Shown here: in pieces, positions 52,290-61,793 of the stretch
Layout: each line of letters opens with the position of its first letter
Position numbering within the stretch: position 1 is the stretch's first letter
Source: CBDCTM01 sp965222005
GTDB taxonomy: Bacteria > Bacteroidota > Bacteroidia > Chitinophagales > Saprospiraceae
Reading direction: 5' to 3'
Length of the DNA: 64,000 nucleotides
NCBI GenBank assembly: GCA_965222005.1
Contig: OZ244935.1
Coordinates: 5,394,001 to 5,458,000, forward strand
The notes under the pieces: generated by a model
Database searches by the model: none
Told to the model about the DNA's origin: nothing
What the model saw: the letters and a program-made list of their open reading frames with translations, nothing else
Translations under genes and position numbers: made by a program

Positions 52290-53177
52290 TCATTTCCCAA
52301 TGCCCATTAGAATCCCCACTTTGCCAGCGAAGTAAGAATTATTCAAATTCAAATTTTCATTATCGTCATTCATGAAAGTCGAAGGATTAAGCGCTTCATT
52401 TACTTTTAAGAGGTTGGATTTGTTAACTCCTGTCAAGTAATCGCCCTCAACAAAAAGTCGGAAACTTCCTTTTGCTGAATCAAATTTGCCTATGATGATT
52501 TTAAGAAAACCGCCAGCGTGGTTGGGTTTGAGGTGTGGCTCGAAAAGTGGGTCGAGTTGAAACTCTTTTCGATTGGCATTTATTCCGAGACTGGATGATA
52601 GAAATTTATATTGCCCAAACTGATAAGTTGCACCCAAAACTATTTTCATCCAATTCTTGTGGTGCATCATATAGCCAAGATTGACTCCGAAGGTTCGATG
52701 CTCCAAACGAAAATAGGTATCCCGCATTTCGCCTGATGAGTGAAGACCACGAGCATAGGTTTCATTTTGTCGCCAGTACACATCCAACCCAAAAAATAGT
52801 TGGTTGTAATAACCTGAGCCTTCAAAACCACCCAACCACAAATTCGATAAATCATCCATTTCCTTTTCCAAATCATGCGCATGGTTTTGATTGTATTGGT
52901 GAAGAATGGTATTGACTTCATCCAAATTATGACGTGAAAAAATAAATGCTCCTCCGACTTGAAAACCAAGTCGATTGATTTTTTCCCCTTTGGGTTTTGG
53001 AGGAGGTACGTTCTTTTTTGGAGAATAGACAAGGGCTTTTTTGTCCGTCACATTGGCATTGATTTGCCCCACATAGTTTTCTTCCAAAATATCGAGGGAA
53101 TAGTTTTCAACTACATTTTGGGAAAAGCCCAAATTGCATAGTAGCAGACTAACAAGAATTAAAATTTGTTTTTTCAT
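52290..53177 (-). CDS. Outer membrane protein of unknown function
   Basis: A 295-residue exported protein: signal peptide (1-19), Pro-rich KKNVPPPKPKG at about 55-65, then alternating hydrophobic strands (FQVGGAFIFSR, YYNQLFFGLDVYW, FGVNLGYMMHH, IVLGATYQFGQYKF, FRLFVEGDYL) and an end in YFAGKVGILMGIGK, consistent with a small porin-like beta barrel (inference). It is 30 bases after the PDZ protein gene and 41 bases before the MORN-like gene, so the three are cotranscribed. Confidence 0.7.
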   Translation of the reverse strand: MKKQILILVSLLLCNLGFSQNVVENYSLDILEENYVGQINANVTDKKALVYSPKKNVPPPKPKGEKINRLGFQVGGAFIFSRHNLDEVNTILHQYNQNHAHDLEKEMDDLSNLWLGGFEGSGYYNQLFFGLDVYWRQNETYARGLHSSGEMRDTYFRLEHRTFGVNLGYMMHHKNWMKIVLGATYQFGQYKFLSSSLGINANRKEFQLDPLFEPHLKPNHAGGFLKIIIGKFDSAKGSFRLFVEGDYLTGVNKSNLLKVNEALNPSTFMNDDNENLNLNNSYFAGKVGILMGIGK

Positions 53178-53207
53178 TGATGTTAAATTTTAAGAACCAA
53201 CTGCAAA

Positions 53208-56200
53208 TTATTTTCCAAATTGTCGATAATAACTATTCCAGTCGTTTACGTTTTTAGCTTCAATCTCTACCTTTCCAATTGTTTTCGTTTTCGGATTTCC
53301 TGCTACTGTAAAATTCAGTTGGTATTGGTTCAAAGTCCATTCCTCACTAAACTCTGATTTATTTACTTTCCAGGGATAGACCGTTTTTTTCCAGGTAGCG
53401 GATGATTTTGAAAGCGGGATTTCTAAGGGCAGGGGTTTTTCGAAATGCCCTCTGCGTCCCCCAATTGTTGAGTAATAAAAATCCATTCTGTACAAAATGC
53501 CCAGTTTAAAGGAGATACTGAATTGATGGCCGTCTGCATGAAATTTTTGGATGCCAACAGGCTGACGCATAGTAGATTTTTTCAAATCATATCCAGCATT
53601 ATTGAGAAACGTTTGAACAGCCGGGTCTTCCAGCTTTCGTCCAAAAAGTAACAGCAGGTTGTCTCCTTCGTAGCTTCCTGTAAATGCCGGATAGTTTACC
53701 GCTGCTGTCGCTGAGGCATTTGCATTTGAGTTGGAACTTACCTTACTTTTTGGAGGGGCACCTACTTTATGAGCATCGCCGCCTTCACCCCGGTACAGGA
53801 TATATTCTTTCGCCTGCTCCGGTTTGTCCCATTGACCGAATTTTATTTTTACGGGCGTTCCCGCTGCTCCCTTAAGCATTTGTTCGACATCATATTTTGA
53901 TAGATGTTTACCCAATGTTTTGCCATCAATTTCAAAAATTCTATCTCCTTCCCGGATGCCTGCCTTTCGGGCGGGTGAACCCGTTTTGGGATACCCCGCA
54001 CGGAAAAATCCCGAATAAGAATTGCCACTAAGGTCAAAGCCAATCCCAACATTGCCCGAACCACTTGAATAAGAGCCAGCACTACCTGACGTACCTGAAG
54101 AACTGCTGCCATAACAAACCGGAGTTGCACTAATGAGTTTAAAATATTGCTCGATGCTGCTCATGCCTTTATCTAAATAATCGGCTCCACCCCGCAGGTG
54201 TGAATTTAAAGCGGATGTATTTTGTACAAACTCGATTTCGTTAAATTGTTCCCAGGCATTTACAAAATTTAATCTGGCAGCCTCTAAGGACTTTGATGCT
54301 TTGTTCAAGCCACTGAGCGTCTGACTACAGCCCGATTGTTTTGCCTCTTGTGTGGCTTTCTTCATTTCGCTCTGAGCTGCCAACACGCCATTAATCAAGG
54401 CATCCGCTTTGTATTTGAGTGACTTAAGGCAAAGTTTTGTACTCAAAAAATCTTTGGTTTTATCATTTTGTTTGTTGCAGCGATTACTAATACCGACCAT
54501 TTCATTTCTTCTTTGTAGGTATCCTTTTATCTGGGAGGTGGCATTTTTGACATAGGCTATTAGTTGGGTGTTTTCTTTGCCCCAGGTAGCTGTTTTATTG
54601 CCGGAGTTATCTGGTTTTTTTACAAGATTGGTGGGTACTGTTTTTATTTTTTCGCCATTCTCGTAAGTAATATCGTAGGTGTTGCCCTCCTCGGTTTTTA
54701 TTTTCCAGAGTCCTTCTCGTTTGTTATTAACAAATTTGCCTTCTGCGGTACTTCCATCGTCTCTGACTATTTTAAAATGACCTTGCTTCTTGCTGTTTTT
54801 AAAAAATCCATCGGAAATTGTAGTCGGGTAAACTGCTCTGCCTTTTCCATCAAAGCCGTTGTCCTTAAATTCCCCGACATAGGCTCCTCCCTCGTCGTTC
54901 ACCAATAAAATTCCGGTACCCTTAGTAATCTCTTCAAAAGTAAACGTATAGTTTCCCACAGGGCGGTATCTTTCCTTTAGCAAAGCAGGAAGGGATTTTG
55001 CCACCGCTTTTAGGAAGGCTTCTTCATTGGCAACGGAAGTACCGGCTTTCTCCGATTCAATAGTAGCGGGGTTAAAAAACACATTCCCTTTGGTGATTTT
55101 GGTCAGGCGTTTTTTACCATTGCTGTATTCGTATTCCAATTCGAACACCGAATTTTTACTGCTTTCGATGATGCTGTATTTGCTGCCTGATTTTTTTATT
55201 GAAAATCCGTTTTTGACATGCTCATAAACAAAATTGCCTTCTCCGTTATCCGAAAACCAGGTAATTTCAAAATCACCAAAAGTATTGGCATTGATGGTTC
55301 CGCTGTATTTAACTGCGCCCTGCTCTGTGTTTGTACGGTTGCTTTGGGTCTCGATTTTAGGATTGCCACCTTCTCTGTTCATATCAAATTGTAGAATGCC
55401 CGTTCCTTCCTTTGTGATCAAGTTGAGACCAACGCCTTCCAGCTTAACAACATCTTTATACTCCGGATGGTAAAACATAAAGGCAAAAGACATGAAGTCA
55501 TCATCATTGAGTATTTCAAAATCGTATATTTTGCCATAGGCTATTTCATTTGCTTCTCGTGGTTTTACTTTAGAATTGATATTTTCTACCCATAATCCGC
55601 CAAGGTCAACACTCACTTTAAGCGTCTTATCTGCCTGTAGTATTATTTTGTACTTTTTACTTAAATCCTTGCCTTTTCCTACATCTAGAACATAGCCTTC
55701 GTATGTGCCAACCAGAAAGGAAAAATCGTCATTTGAGTTTGTGGAGGTATTGTCGTTTTTGGCGGCAGATGCCTGTTTGGCTTGTGCCATTGCCTGGTTA
55801 ATAGAAGATTTGGCTTCGTTGTTTTTTTGAAGCTCTTCTATAAGTTCTTCCAGATGTTTTTTTGCTGCTTTGGCATCATTGGAGTATTTGAATCCTATCG
55901 CGATATCATCGTCCATCCAACGATCTTGCTTACAGTTAATGTCTATATATTTCCCACTTGTCTTTAGACTAATGGTGAATCTATCTTTTATAGATGTTGA
56001 GCTGAAAGCAAAATATTCGACATCTACAATCTTCTCAATTGGCACTTTGCTATTACAAGTGATACTTCCCTCTTTGGTTATTATTGAAAAATCACTTTTG
56101 GATTTGTTTAGAGAAATGGTAGTCTTTGCTTTTTCAGCTTTACCAAGCAGGCGGTTTACTTCGGCAAGGGTTTGACTGACATTTTGCCCAACCACCATAT

Positions 56201-56243
56201 TGGCAACAAAAAGAGCAAATAGCAAAAGGATATATTTTCTCAT
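53208..56243 (-). CDS. Exported MORN and PDZ multidomain protein
   Basis: About 1011 residues from ATG 56243, the start of a clear signal peptide (MRKYILLLFALFVANMVVGQ); an upstream in-frame ATG at 56279 is less likely. MORN-like repeats (YVGEFKDNGFDGKGRAVY ... AEGKFVNNKREGLWKI) lie near 460-535 of the long frame, a helical segment with several Cys near 570-720, and a PDZ domain near 740-830 (GIGFDLSGN ... PARKAGIREGDRIFEIDGKTLG). A mixed C-terminal region has no recognised domain. The first 160 residues have no assigned domain. It seems to be the largest and first protein of the MORN operon; the next gene, the outer membrane protein, begins 30 bases later. Confidence 0.82.
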   Translation of the reverse strand: MRKYILLLFALFVANMVVGQNVSQTLAEVNRLLGKAEKAKTTISLNKSKSDFSIITKEGSITCNSKVPIEKIVDVEYFAFSSTSIKDRFTISLKTSGKYIDINCKQDRWMDDDIAIGFKYSNDAKAAKKHLEELIEELQKNNEAKSSINQAMAQAKQASAAKNDNTSTNSNDDFSFLVGTYEGYVLDVGKGKDLSKKYKIILQADKTLKVSVDLGGLWVENINSKVKPREANEIAYGKIYDFEILNDDDFMSFAFMFYHPEYKDVVKLEGVGLNLITKEGTGILQFDMNREGGNPKIETQSNRTNTEQGAVKYSGTINANTFGDFEITWFSDNGEGNFVYEHVKNGFSIKKSGSKYSIIESSKNSVFELEYEYSNGKKRLTKITKGNVFFNPATIESEKAGTSVANEEAFLKAVAKSLPALLKERYRPVGNYTFTFEEITKGTGILLVNDEGGAYVGEFKDNGFDGKGRAVYPTTISDGFFKNSKKQGHFKIVRDDGSTAEGKFVNNKREGLWKIKTEEGNTYDITYENGEKIKTVPTNLVKKPDNSGNKTATWGKENTQLIAYVKNATSQIKGYLQRRNEMVGISNRCNKQNDKTKDFLSTKLCLKSLKYKADALINGVLAAQSEMKKATQEAKQSGCSQTLSGLNKASKSLEAARLNFVNAWEQFNEIEFVQNTSALNSHLRGGADYLDKGMSSIEQYFKLISATPVCYGSSSSGTSGSAGSYSSGSGNVGIGFDLSGNSYSGFFRAGYPKTGSPARKAGIREGDRIFEIDGKTLGKHLSKYDVEQMLKGAAGTPVKIKFGQWDKPEQAKEYILYRGEGGDAHKVGAPPKSKVSSNSNANASATAAVNYPAFTGSYEGDNLLLLFGRKLEDPAVQTFLNNAGYDLKKSTMRQPVGIQKFHADGHQFSISFKLGILYRMDFYYSTIGGRRGHFEKPLPLEIPLSKSSATWKKTVYPWKVNKSEFSEEWTLNQYQLNFTVAGNPKTKTIGKVEIEAKNVNDWNSYYRQFGK

Positions 56244-56372
56244 TATTTTAGAATTTTTGCGGAATGCCATAAATCGCACCAGATAAAATTATTGTAAATC
56301 TCAACTTGCAAAAACGATTGCTCTGGAATCAAAATTGTACAGCTAAGCCATGCATTATTTCAGAACAAAACA

Positions 56373-56419
56373 CCCCGGGACACTTATACAATAATAACGA
56401 TATCATATAGCACCCGGGG
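56373..56419 (-). terminator. Possible terminator after the PQQ-like gene
   Basis: CCCCGGG (56373-56379) and CCCGGGG (56413-56419) are inverted repeats across a 33-base loop. On the minus strand, GTTTTG follows. The stem is short and the loop long, so this is only a candidate terminator, placed 28 bases past the propeller gene stop. Confidence 0.4.
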
Positions 56420-56446
56420 CATCATTTTCGATTAATCGAAAGCTAT

Positions 56447-58003
56447 CTAATTCATCAGCTTGCAAGCCACTTTCTTCTTGTCTGATTTGTAGTAGATAAG
56501 TTTAGCCTGCTCATCGGTAGCATAGACGGGACTGCGATCGCCGATGATAATTTCTTCGACCAGATCACCTGTTTTCTTGTCCACTTTGGCAATACCAAAT
56601 CCCTTGCCTTTGAACTTGGTATTGATGTACTTGTAACCTTGACTATTGGAGGAACGGGCGGTACCGGCATCCATCATAGCCGGGGTGTATTGATAGTAGG
56701 AATAATTACCCCGGGCATCTGCATTTTGCTGGCCAAGGCGCTGGCTGTTCATAGTAGCCGCCGCCGCCACAGTAGCAAGTGCCACATTTTGAGCAATGGT
56801 AACAAGGCTGGCTCCGGGGCGTTTGAAATACTGGTGGTATTTGATAGCGCCTGAGCTTTTGTCGATGCCTACCAAATTCTGGCTGCTTCCCAGCAGGATC
56901 AGATCGTCCAGCAATTCAATAGATGAAAAAGACTCTTTGCCGTCAAATTTGATTTTGTCGGTAAGTTGCTTCGTACTTTTTTGAGCCACATCTACTTCCA
57001 GCAGGTATTTTTTGGAAACCATATAAAATTTATCCCCATCGCGTACCAGCAGACCAGACTCAGCTCCTTTGATTTTCATAGGCTTTTTCCACTTGGGCGT
57101 ACCAGTGGCCGCATCCATCAACTGCAGGCCATTGAGTGTGAGCACCAACACGCCTTCCGGTACAATATGGATATCGCGGACCTGCCCCGGCTTGTTGGCC
57201 TTTACATCCCATTTGGGGTTTCCGGTCTTTGCATCCACCGCGATGAGGATATTGCGAAAGGGAAAATACAGCGTGTTGGATTGTACGTCAAGCTTCATCG
57301 CAGCATACCCACCCGCGGGACTACTGGGCTTGTCGCCTTTGCCACCGCCTGGCTTTTTGAGTTTGTAAGGTTTAAAGTTAAACTGCCACTTCGGTTGCCC
57401 GTTGGCAAAATCATACTCGGCCAAATGCCCCAGCCCCAGATGCATGATACCCGAAGTTTTGGAGGTATATACAAAGGGTTGCATGCCCCGGAAAGTTGCC
57501 GTCAGGGAAGCCATTTTTTGGGTCGCAATTCCATGGGGAATATGCCCGCCAATGTTCCACAGCTTTTTATTGGCAGCAATGTCCCAGGCATCTATTGTTT
57601 TGGGGCTCGGCATCACGAGCAGCGTATTGGTGGGATGCACCACCGTAGCTCCAAAAATGTTTTGCCCTTTTACTCCCGTATTGGCATACTCGGTTCCGTT
57701 CAGTACATTGAGGACGCGGTTTCTGGACAACATGCCCTTGTCGGATACGAAGATCAACTCACTGCCCTGCAGCACCTCTACGCGGTTTTCTTCTACTTTG
57801 CGCAATTTTTCATTGCGCCAACGTACCTCTCCCTTGCTATCGATTCCAAATAAAGCCTCATCGGTACCGACTACCGCGATGCCCGCTTCGGTCATTTTAA
57901 TAAAATTGACTTCCTTTTCGAAGGGTTTTTCCCATTGCTGCGCAAAAAATACGAGCGGAACAAGCAGAAATAGTAGAATAATGGTTGGGATTGACTTTTT
58001 CAT
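56447..58003 (-). CDS. PQQ-like beta-propeller repeat protein
   Basis: About 518 residues from ATG 58003, which starts a clean signal peptide (MKKSIPTIILLFLLVPLVFFAQ). Repeats of the PQQ/BamB type are visible: IAVDAKTGNPKWDV, LMDAATGTPKWKKPM, VGIDKSSGAIKYHQYF, AKVDKKTGDLVEEI. It is likely a periplasmic 8-bladed propeller with no catalytic signature and no lipobox. The last 80 residues include an unusual low-complexity Asn/Gln/Ser/Tyr-rich insert (NSQRLGQQNADARGNYSYYQ). It lies 105 bases downstream of the response regulator gene on the same strand. Confidence 0.85.
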   Translation of the reverse strand: MKKSIPTIILLFLLVPLVFFAQQWEKPFEKEVNFIKMTEAGIAVVGTDEALFGIDSKGEVRWRNEKLRKVEENRVEVLQGSELIFVSDKGMLSRNRVLNVLNGTEYANTGVKGQNIFGATVVHPTNTLLVMPSPKTIDAWDIAANKKLWNIGGHIPHGIATQKMASLTATFRGMQPFVYTSKTSGIMHLGLGHLAEYDFANGQPKWQFNFKPYKLKKPGGGKGDKPSSPAGGYAAMKLDVQSNTLYFPFRNILIAVDAKTGNPKWDVKANKPGQVRDIHIVPEGVLVLTLNGLQLMDAATGTPKWKKPMKIKGAESGLLVRDGDKFYMVSKKYLLEVDVAQKSTKQLTDKIKFDGKESFSSIELLDDLILLGSSQNLVGIDKSSGAIKYHQYFKRPGASLVTIAQNVALATVAAAATMNSQRLGQQNADARGNYSYYQYTPAMMDAGTARSSNSQGYKYINTKFKGKGFGIAKVDKKTGDLVEEIIIGDRSPVYATDEQAKLIYYKSDKKKVACKLMN

Positions 58004-58108
58004 GATATCGTTTTTTTGTGAAAAAATGGATACCACAAAAATGCAAGGAATGTATCAGTTAGTCGATTGGAATAAAGACGGATTCGAGTAAGTATTTTTA
58101 CCTAATTT

Positions 58109-58765
58109 TCACTCTACCAGGCCACAGCGCAGCGCAAATTTGACCAAACCCACTACTTTGCCGACCTCCAGCTTTTTCATAATATTGGCCCGATGGGCAT
58201 CTGCCGTCCGCGGGCTAATGTGCAACTGTCCGGCAATTTCTTTATTGGTCAATCCTTCCGCAATAGCTTTGAGCACTTCGATTTCCCGATTCGACAAGAG
58301 GCTTAGCTTTTCGGCATCGGCAGTATGGGTACTTAGGGTGGGTGCGGTTTTAAGGGATTGGGTAAGGGCAATAGTGACATCCGTAGAGAAATATTTTTCT
58401 CCGGCGGCTACCCTTTGTACAGCCTTGAATACTTCTGCTTTGTCTGCATTTTTCATTAAATATCCATCCACACCGAGTTTTATGAGGTGCTGAATGATGG
58501 ATGCTTCCTGATGAAGCGATAGCACGATGATCTTCACTTCCGGTAGCTCGGCCTTTACCTCATTGGCCACCACAAGGCCATTGACAACCGGCATGTCGAG
58601 ATCGAGCAGCACCAGATCGGGCCGGAGTGAGCGGATGTATCGCAGGCCATCCTGCCCATTGGTAGCCCGCCCAATGATCTCCACGTCCGGAAGCTCAGCC
58701 AGCAAAGCTTCCAAACCATCGAGCACGATCTGGTGGTCGTCTATCAATAAAATTTTTGTTGTCAT
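58109..58765 (-). CDS. NarL/LuxR-type response regulator
   Basis: A 218-residue two-component regulator. The receiver (1-120) has Asp9/Asp10, the phosphorylation site Asp55 (LVLLDLDMPV) and Lys105. A LuxR-type HTH follows (LSNREIEVLKAIAEGLTNKEIAGQLHISPRTADAHRANIMKKL, about 155-200). It begins 22 bases after the histidine kinase gene, its clear partner. The target genes are unknown; the exported propeller/MORN block downstream is a candidate. Confidence 0.93.
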   Translation of the reverse strand: MTTKILLIDDHQIVLDGLEALLAELPDVEIIGRATNGQDGLRYIRSLRPDLVLLDLDMPVVNGLVVANEVKAELPEVKIIVLSLHQEASIIQHLIKLGVDGYLMKNADKAEVFKAVQRVAAGEKYFSTDVTIALTQSLKTAPTLSTHTADAEKLSLLSNREIEVLKAIAEGLTNKEIAGQLHISPRTADAHRANIMKKLEVGKVVGLVKFALRCGLVE

Positions 58766-58787
58766 TGCTTTTCATATTTTGCGCAGC

Positions 58788-60749
58788 TCATCCTACCGGC
58801 ACCCGAATCGTTGCCGAAGTGCCGCTACCGGATCGTTGCTCGAATTGTACATTGCCTTTTACCGATTTGGCCCTCGAACTTATATTGGTGAGGCCATTCC
58901 CAACATTTTCCAGATCATCCATATTAAAGCCTTGCCCGTCATCTTCAATCGAAAGCACCAACTGTGCATTTGTTTTGAACAATTCCACACTCACCTGCTT
59001 CGCATTGGAATGCTTGATAATGTTGTTGACCAACTCTTGTGCGATGCGGTACAATCCGATCTCGATGTTTTGAGCAAACCGCCCTTCGGCATTCAGTTGC
59101 CCGAATTCGTACTCAATGGGCGTATGGGCAAATGATTTTTGCAACATATCCTGTAAGGCAGCTACGAGGCCTAGTTGGCGCAGAGCAGCGGGCATCATTT
59201 GATGGGAGATATTGCGCACCTCCGAAGCAGCTCCACTTAGTACACCGGTCAATTCGCTCAGCTTTTTCGATGCTTCAGGAGATTGTTGTTGCCACTTTTC
59301 CGACAACTGCTGCCAGGCCATTTTCAGGCCGCTAAGCTGCTGGCCGATCCCATCGTGCAGATCTTTGGAGATGCGCTTGCGCTCGGCTTCCACGCTTTCC
59401 ACAGTAGCTTGCAGCAATCGCTCCTGATGTTGCATGGCTTGCTGCTGCCGGAGTCGCTCTTGCTTCAATTTGTTTTGCCAAAACAAAAACCCAAACAAGG
59501 CCAGCAAGCCGGCTACAATGGCAGCCGTCCAGCTGCGCTGCAAATGTATGCGTTGGTTTTGGTTGTCGATTTCGAGCTGTTGAAAGGCGATTTGTTGTTC
59601 TTTTTTTTCGGTTTCATATTGGGTTTGCATTTCAGCAAATTGACGGGTACGCGTTTCATTGACTAGCGAATCCCGAAGGTCATATCTTTTTGAGTTATAT
59701 TGATAGGCTTTTTTGTAATCCTTTAAATTGTGGTACAACGTACTCAGTTCGCCGCACAGATTTTGCTGCATGGACAAGTTGTTGGTAACCTCTGCCAATT
59801 CAAGGGCTTCAAGGGCATAGGGCAAGGCTTTGTGGTACATGGCGGGATCATTCGTTCGCTTGCCCAGCTTGTTGTAGTAGTTGGCAATATTGTTGAGCAC
59901 GATGGCTAAACCATTTTGGTTTTTCATGCGCTTATGAGTGGGAATGAGCTCCTCCAGGCAGGATATTGCCTTGCTAAAAAGTTCTTTTTCCGCATAGATG
60001 CCACAAATATTGTTTTTCGTGTTGGTCCAGCCAAACCAATCCTGCAACTCCTGTTTGGTAGCTGCGCTCTTTTCATAGTAATAAAGAGCACTATCAATAT
60101 TATTGAGGTTTTCGTAAATAACCCCCAGCGAATTATCCACATTGGCTACTCCCTGTTTGCTATCTATTTGTTGGAACAATTTTTTGGCTTTTTGCTGAAA
60201 GTCCGAAGCACGGCCAAAATCTTTGGTAAGTATATAAATATTGCCGATCTCTGTAAACACTTTGGCCTGGCCCGGCACATCTCCCCGCTGCTCATTGATC
60301 CGCTGGACCCGCCAGTAGTAGTCAACAGCCTGGGCGTAATGGCCGGCATGCCGACGGTTGAGGCCCAGGTTGTTGAGCCCCTTCACAATGAGGAGCGTAT
60401 CATTAAGCGCCTGCCCTATTTCAAGTGTTTTATTAAATAGCACTTCGGCAGAATCCAGCTCCTGCTGAAACTGATAGATCACCCCCAGGCTATTGTAGCA
60501 GGTGGACAGCCCTTGTTGATATCCCCCCCTTTGAGCAATTTCAATACATTGATGGCAATAGGCTTTGCTGCGCTTGGGGTCCTTTCTGAAATGAATTTTA
60601 ATGAGCTCGTATAATGCATCTGCCCGCTCAACGGGGTCACTACCCGCGGCCACAATATGCTCCAGGCTATCTACCAGTTCGTTTTGACTACAACAAAAGA
60701 GGGGACAACAAAGTAGGAAAAGAAGTAATATTTTGGATAGGCCACACAT
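58788..60749 (-). CDS. TPR-containing sensor histidine kinase (HisKA_3 type)
   Basis: A 653-residue kinase. Signal peptide (1-22), about eight TPR repeats (40-360, in the periplasm), membrane helix (about 406-424), coiled linker, HisKA_3 dimerisation with His465 (KDLHDGIGQQLSG) and an ATPase domain (N-box Asn575/576, DDGQGF 603-608, G-box GNGLTNI). Such TPR-kinase/NarL pairs are common in Bacteroidota and seem to sense periplasmic or surface conditions. It sits 22 bases before its regulator gene. Confidence 0.93.
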   Translation of the reverse strand: MCGLSKILLLFLLCCPLFCCSQNELVDSLEHIVAAGSDPVERADALYELIKIHFRKDPKRSKAYCHQCIEIAQRGGYQQGLSTCYNSLGVIYQFQQELDSAEVLFNKTLEIGQALNDTLLIVKGLNNLGLNRRHAGHYAQAVDYYWRVQRINEQRGDVPGQAKVFTEIGNIYILTKDFGRASDFQQKAKKLFQQIDSKQGVANVDNSLGVIYENLNNIDSALYYYEKSAATKQELQDWFGWTNTKNNICGIYAEKELFSKAISCLEELIPTHKRMKNQNGLAIVLNNIANYYNKLGKRTNDPAMYHKALPYALEALELAEVTNNLSMQQNLCGELSTLYHNLKDYKKAYQYNSKRYDLRDSLVNETRTRQFAEMQTQYETEKKEQQIAFQQLEIDNQNQRIHLQRSWTAAIVAGLLALFGFLFWQNKLKQERLRQQQAMQHQERLLQATVESVEAERKRISKDLHDGIGQQLSGLKMAWQQLSEKWQQQSPEASKKLSELTGVLSGAASEVRNISHQMMPAALRQLGLVAALQDMLQKSFAHTPIEYEFGQLNAEGRFAQNIEIGLYRIAQELVNNIIKHSNAKQVSVELFKTNAQLVLSIEDDGQGFNMDDLENVGNGLTNISSRAKSVKGNVQFEQRSGSGTSATIRVPVG

Positions 60750-60865
60750 AAAATCCGGATATTGGAATTTTTGGACGAGCTCGGAAGATAGTTATTTTTC
60801 CTCAAAATTTAGGAAATTTAGCCCCTTACAAACCAAACACATTTGCCCTTTAGTAAGCCTGGCCC

Positions 60866-61456
60866 TCATTCCCGATCTTCAGGCTTTTCGCCTATTTTGA
60901 ACATCAGCGGCGTGCCCTTCCTAAGGGGCAGTGCCAACAAGCCCGCCACCGCCTCGCCGGGCGGTACATAGCTATCGTACAAATAGTACTCGATCAGCTC
61001 TTGCCTGAACCGCTTATTGGCCTTTCCCTGTATGCTGGCATTGAAAATAAAGTAGGTGATATCGATAAAAATATCGCCGCTTTCGGCTCCACCATTTTCT
61101 TCTACAAAGGTTTGCCGCAAAGCATCTTCGGCTTCGTCCAGATAAAGTGGATAAATCAATTCATCGCCTGTCCAGAGTGTCAGGTTGCCTGGCAGAAAGA
61201 TGGTATCGGTACTGAGGTTGGTGATGCTCATGCCGAGCAGGCTGACGCCAAAGTCGCGCTCATTGCGGGCATAGCGCCGGTTTTTGGCTTCTTTGAGAAT
61301 GTTGTAGCGCCAGCCGATCGCCACCTTGCCATTGGATAGATATAGTGTATCGGTAGCCTGGGAATAGTCGAGCCGGGCGGGCTCGATAGGCTTGTAAGCG
61401 GAGGCGCAGTTCAGGCAAATCAGTAGCAGCGGCAACAGAAAACTAAGGTAGCGCAT
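60866..61456 (-). CDS. Exported protein of unknown function
   Basis: A 196-residue protein. The N-terminus is a signal peptide with Cys residues near its end (LLICLNCASA), possibly a lipoprotein, though no ideal lipobox is seen. The rest is a single domain rich in beta strands (LYLSNGKVAIGWRYNI, FGVSLLGMSITNLSTDTIFLPGNLTLW) with no family I recognise. It lies 116 bases upstream of the kinase gene on the same strand, with its own likely promoter. Confidence 0.7.
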   Translation of the reverse strand: MRYLSFLLPLLLICLNCASAYKPIEPARLDYSQATDTLYLSNGKVAIGWRYNILKEAKNRRYARNERDFGVSLLGMSITNLSTDTIFLPGNLTLWTGDELIYPLYLDEAEDALRQTFVEENGGAESGDIFIDITYFIFNASIQGKANKRFRQELIEYYLYDSYVPPGEAVAGLLALPLRKGTPLMFKIGEKPEDRE

Positions 61457-61793
61457 TGGAATTTTCTTTGATTAGTACAACGCTCAAAACTAGCTTATTG
61501 TGCTGCCAATCACTCAATTTCATCGAGATTTTGAGCCTGGCGGATTTTTCATCACGAATCGCTTGCCGTCAATCAATTTGAGCAGGTCGTAGGAAGGGAC
61601 AGATTTAAGATAGAGCGAAGTATTAATCGGTAGCAATAGCACATCCAGTAGGATTATCCGCTAATTTCAGCAGTAAGGTATTTGCGAGTTTGGGATATAG
61701 TTGTTATATTTATGTGAATCTATCGAATGATAATTTTTTAACACGTAATACGTGCTATGATAATATAATAATCACAAACATGAAGATATATCC
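61457..61793. other. Intergenic region at a composition change
   Basis: This 337-base gap has no convincing gene. The first part has normal composition; from about 61690 the sequence becomes AT-rich (TTTTTTAACACG, ATAATATAATAATCAC), which continues to the transposase. It holds a CACGTAATACGTG dyad at 61742-61754. Confidence 0.5.
61742..61754. promoter_or_regulatory. CACGTAATACGTG dyad upstream of the AT-rich gene
   Basis: CACGTA-A-TACGTG is a perfect dyad centred 46 bases before the ATG at 61794. It may be an operator for that gene; the binding protein is unknown. Confidence 0.4.

Noticed and set aside
56966..57853. 295-codon open frame on the plus strand
   Set aside because: Antisense to the PQQ-like gene, whose protein has clear repeats; no family for the opposite frame.
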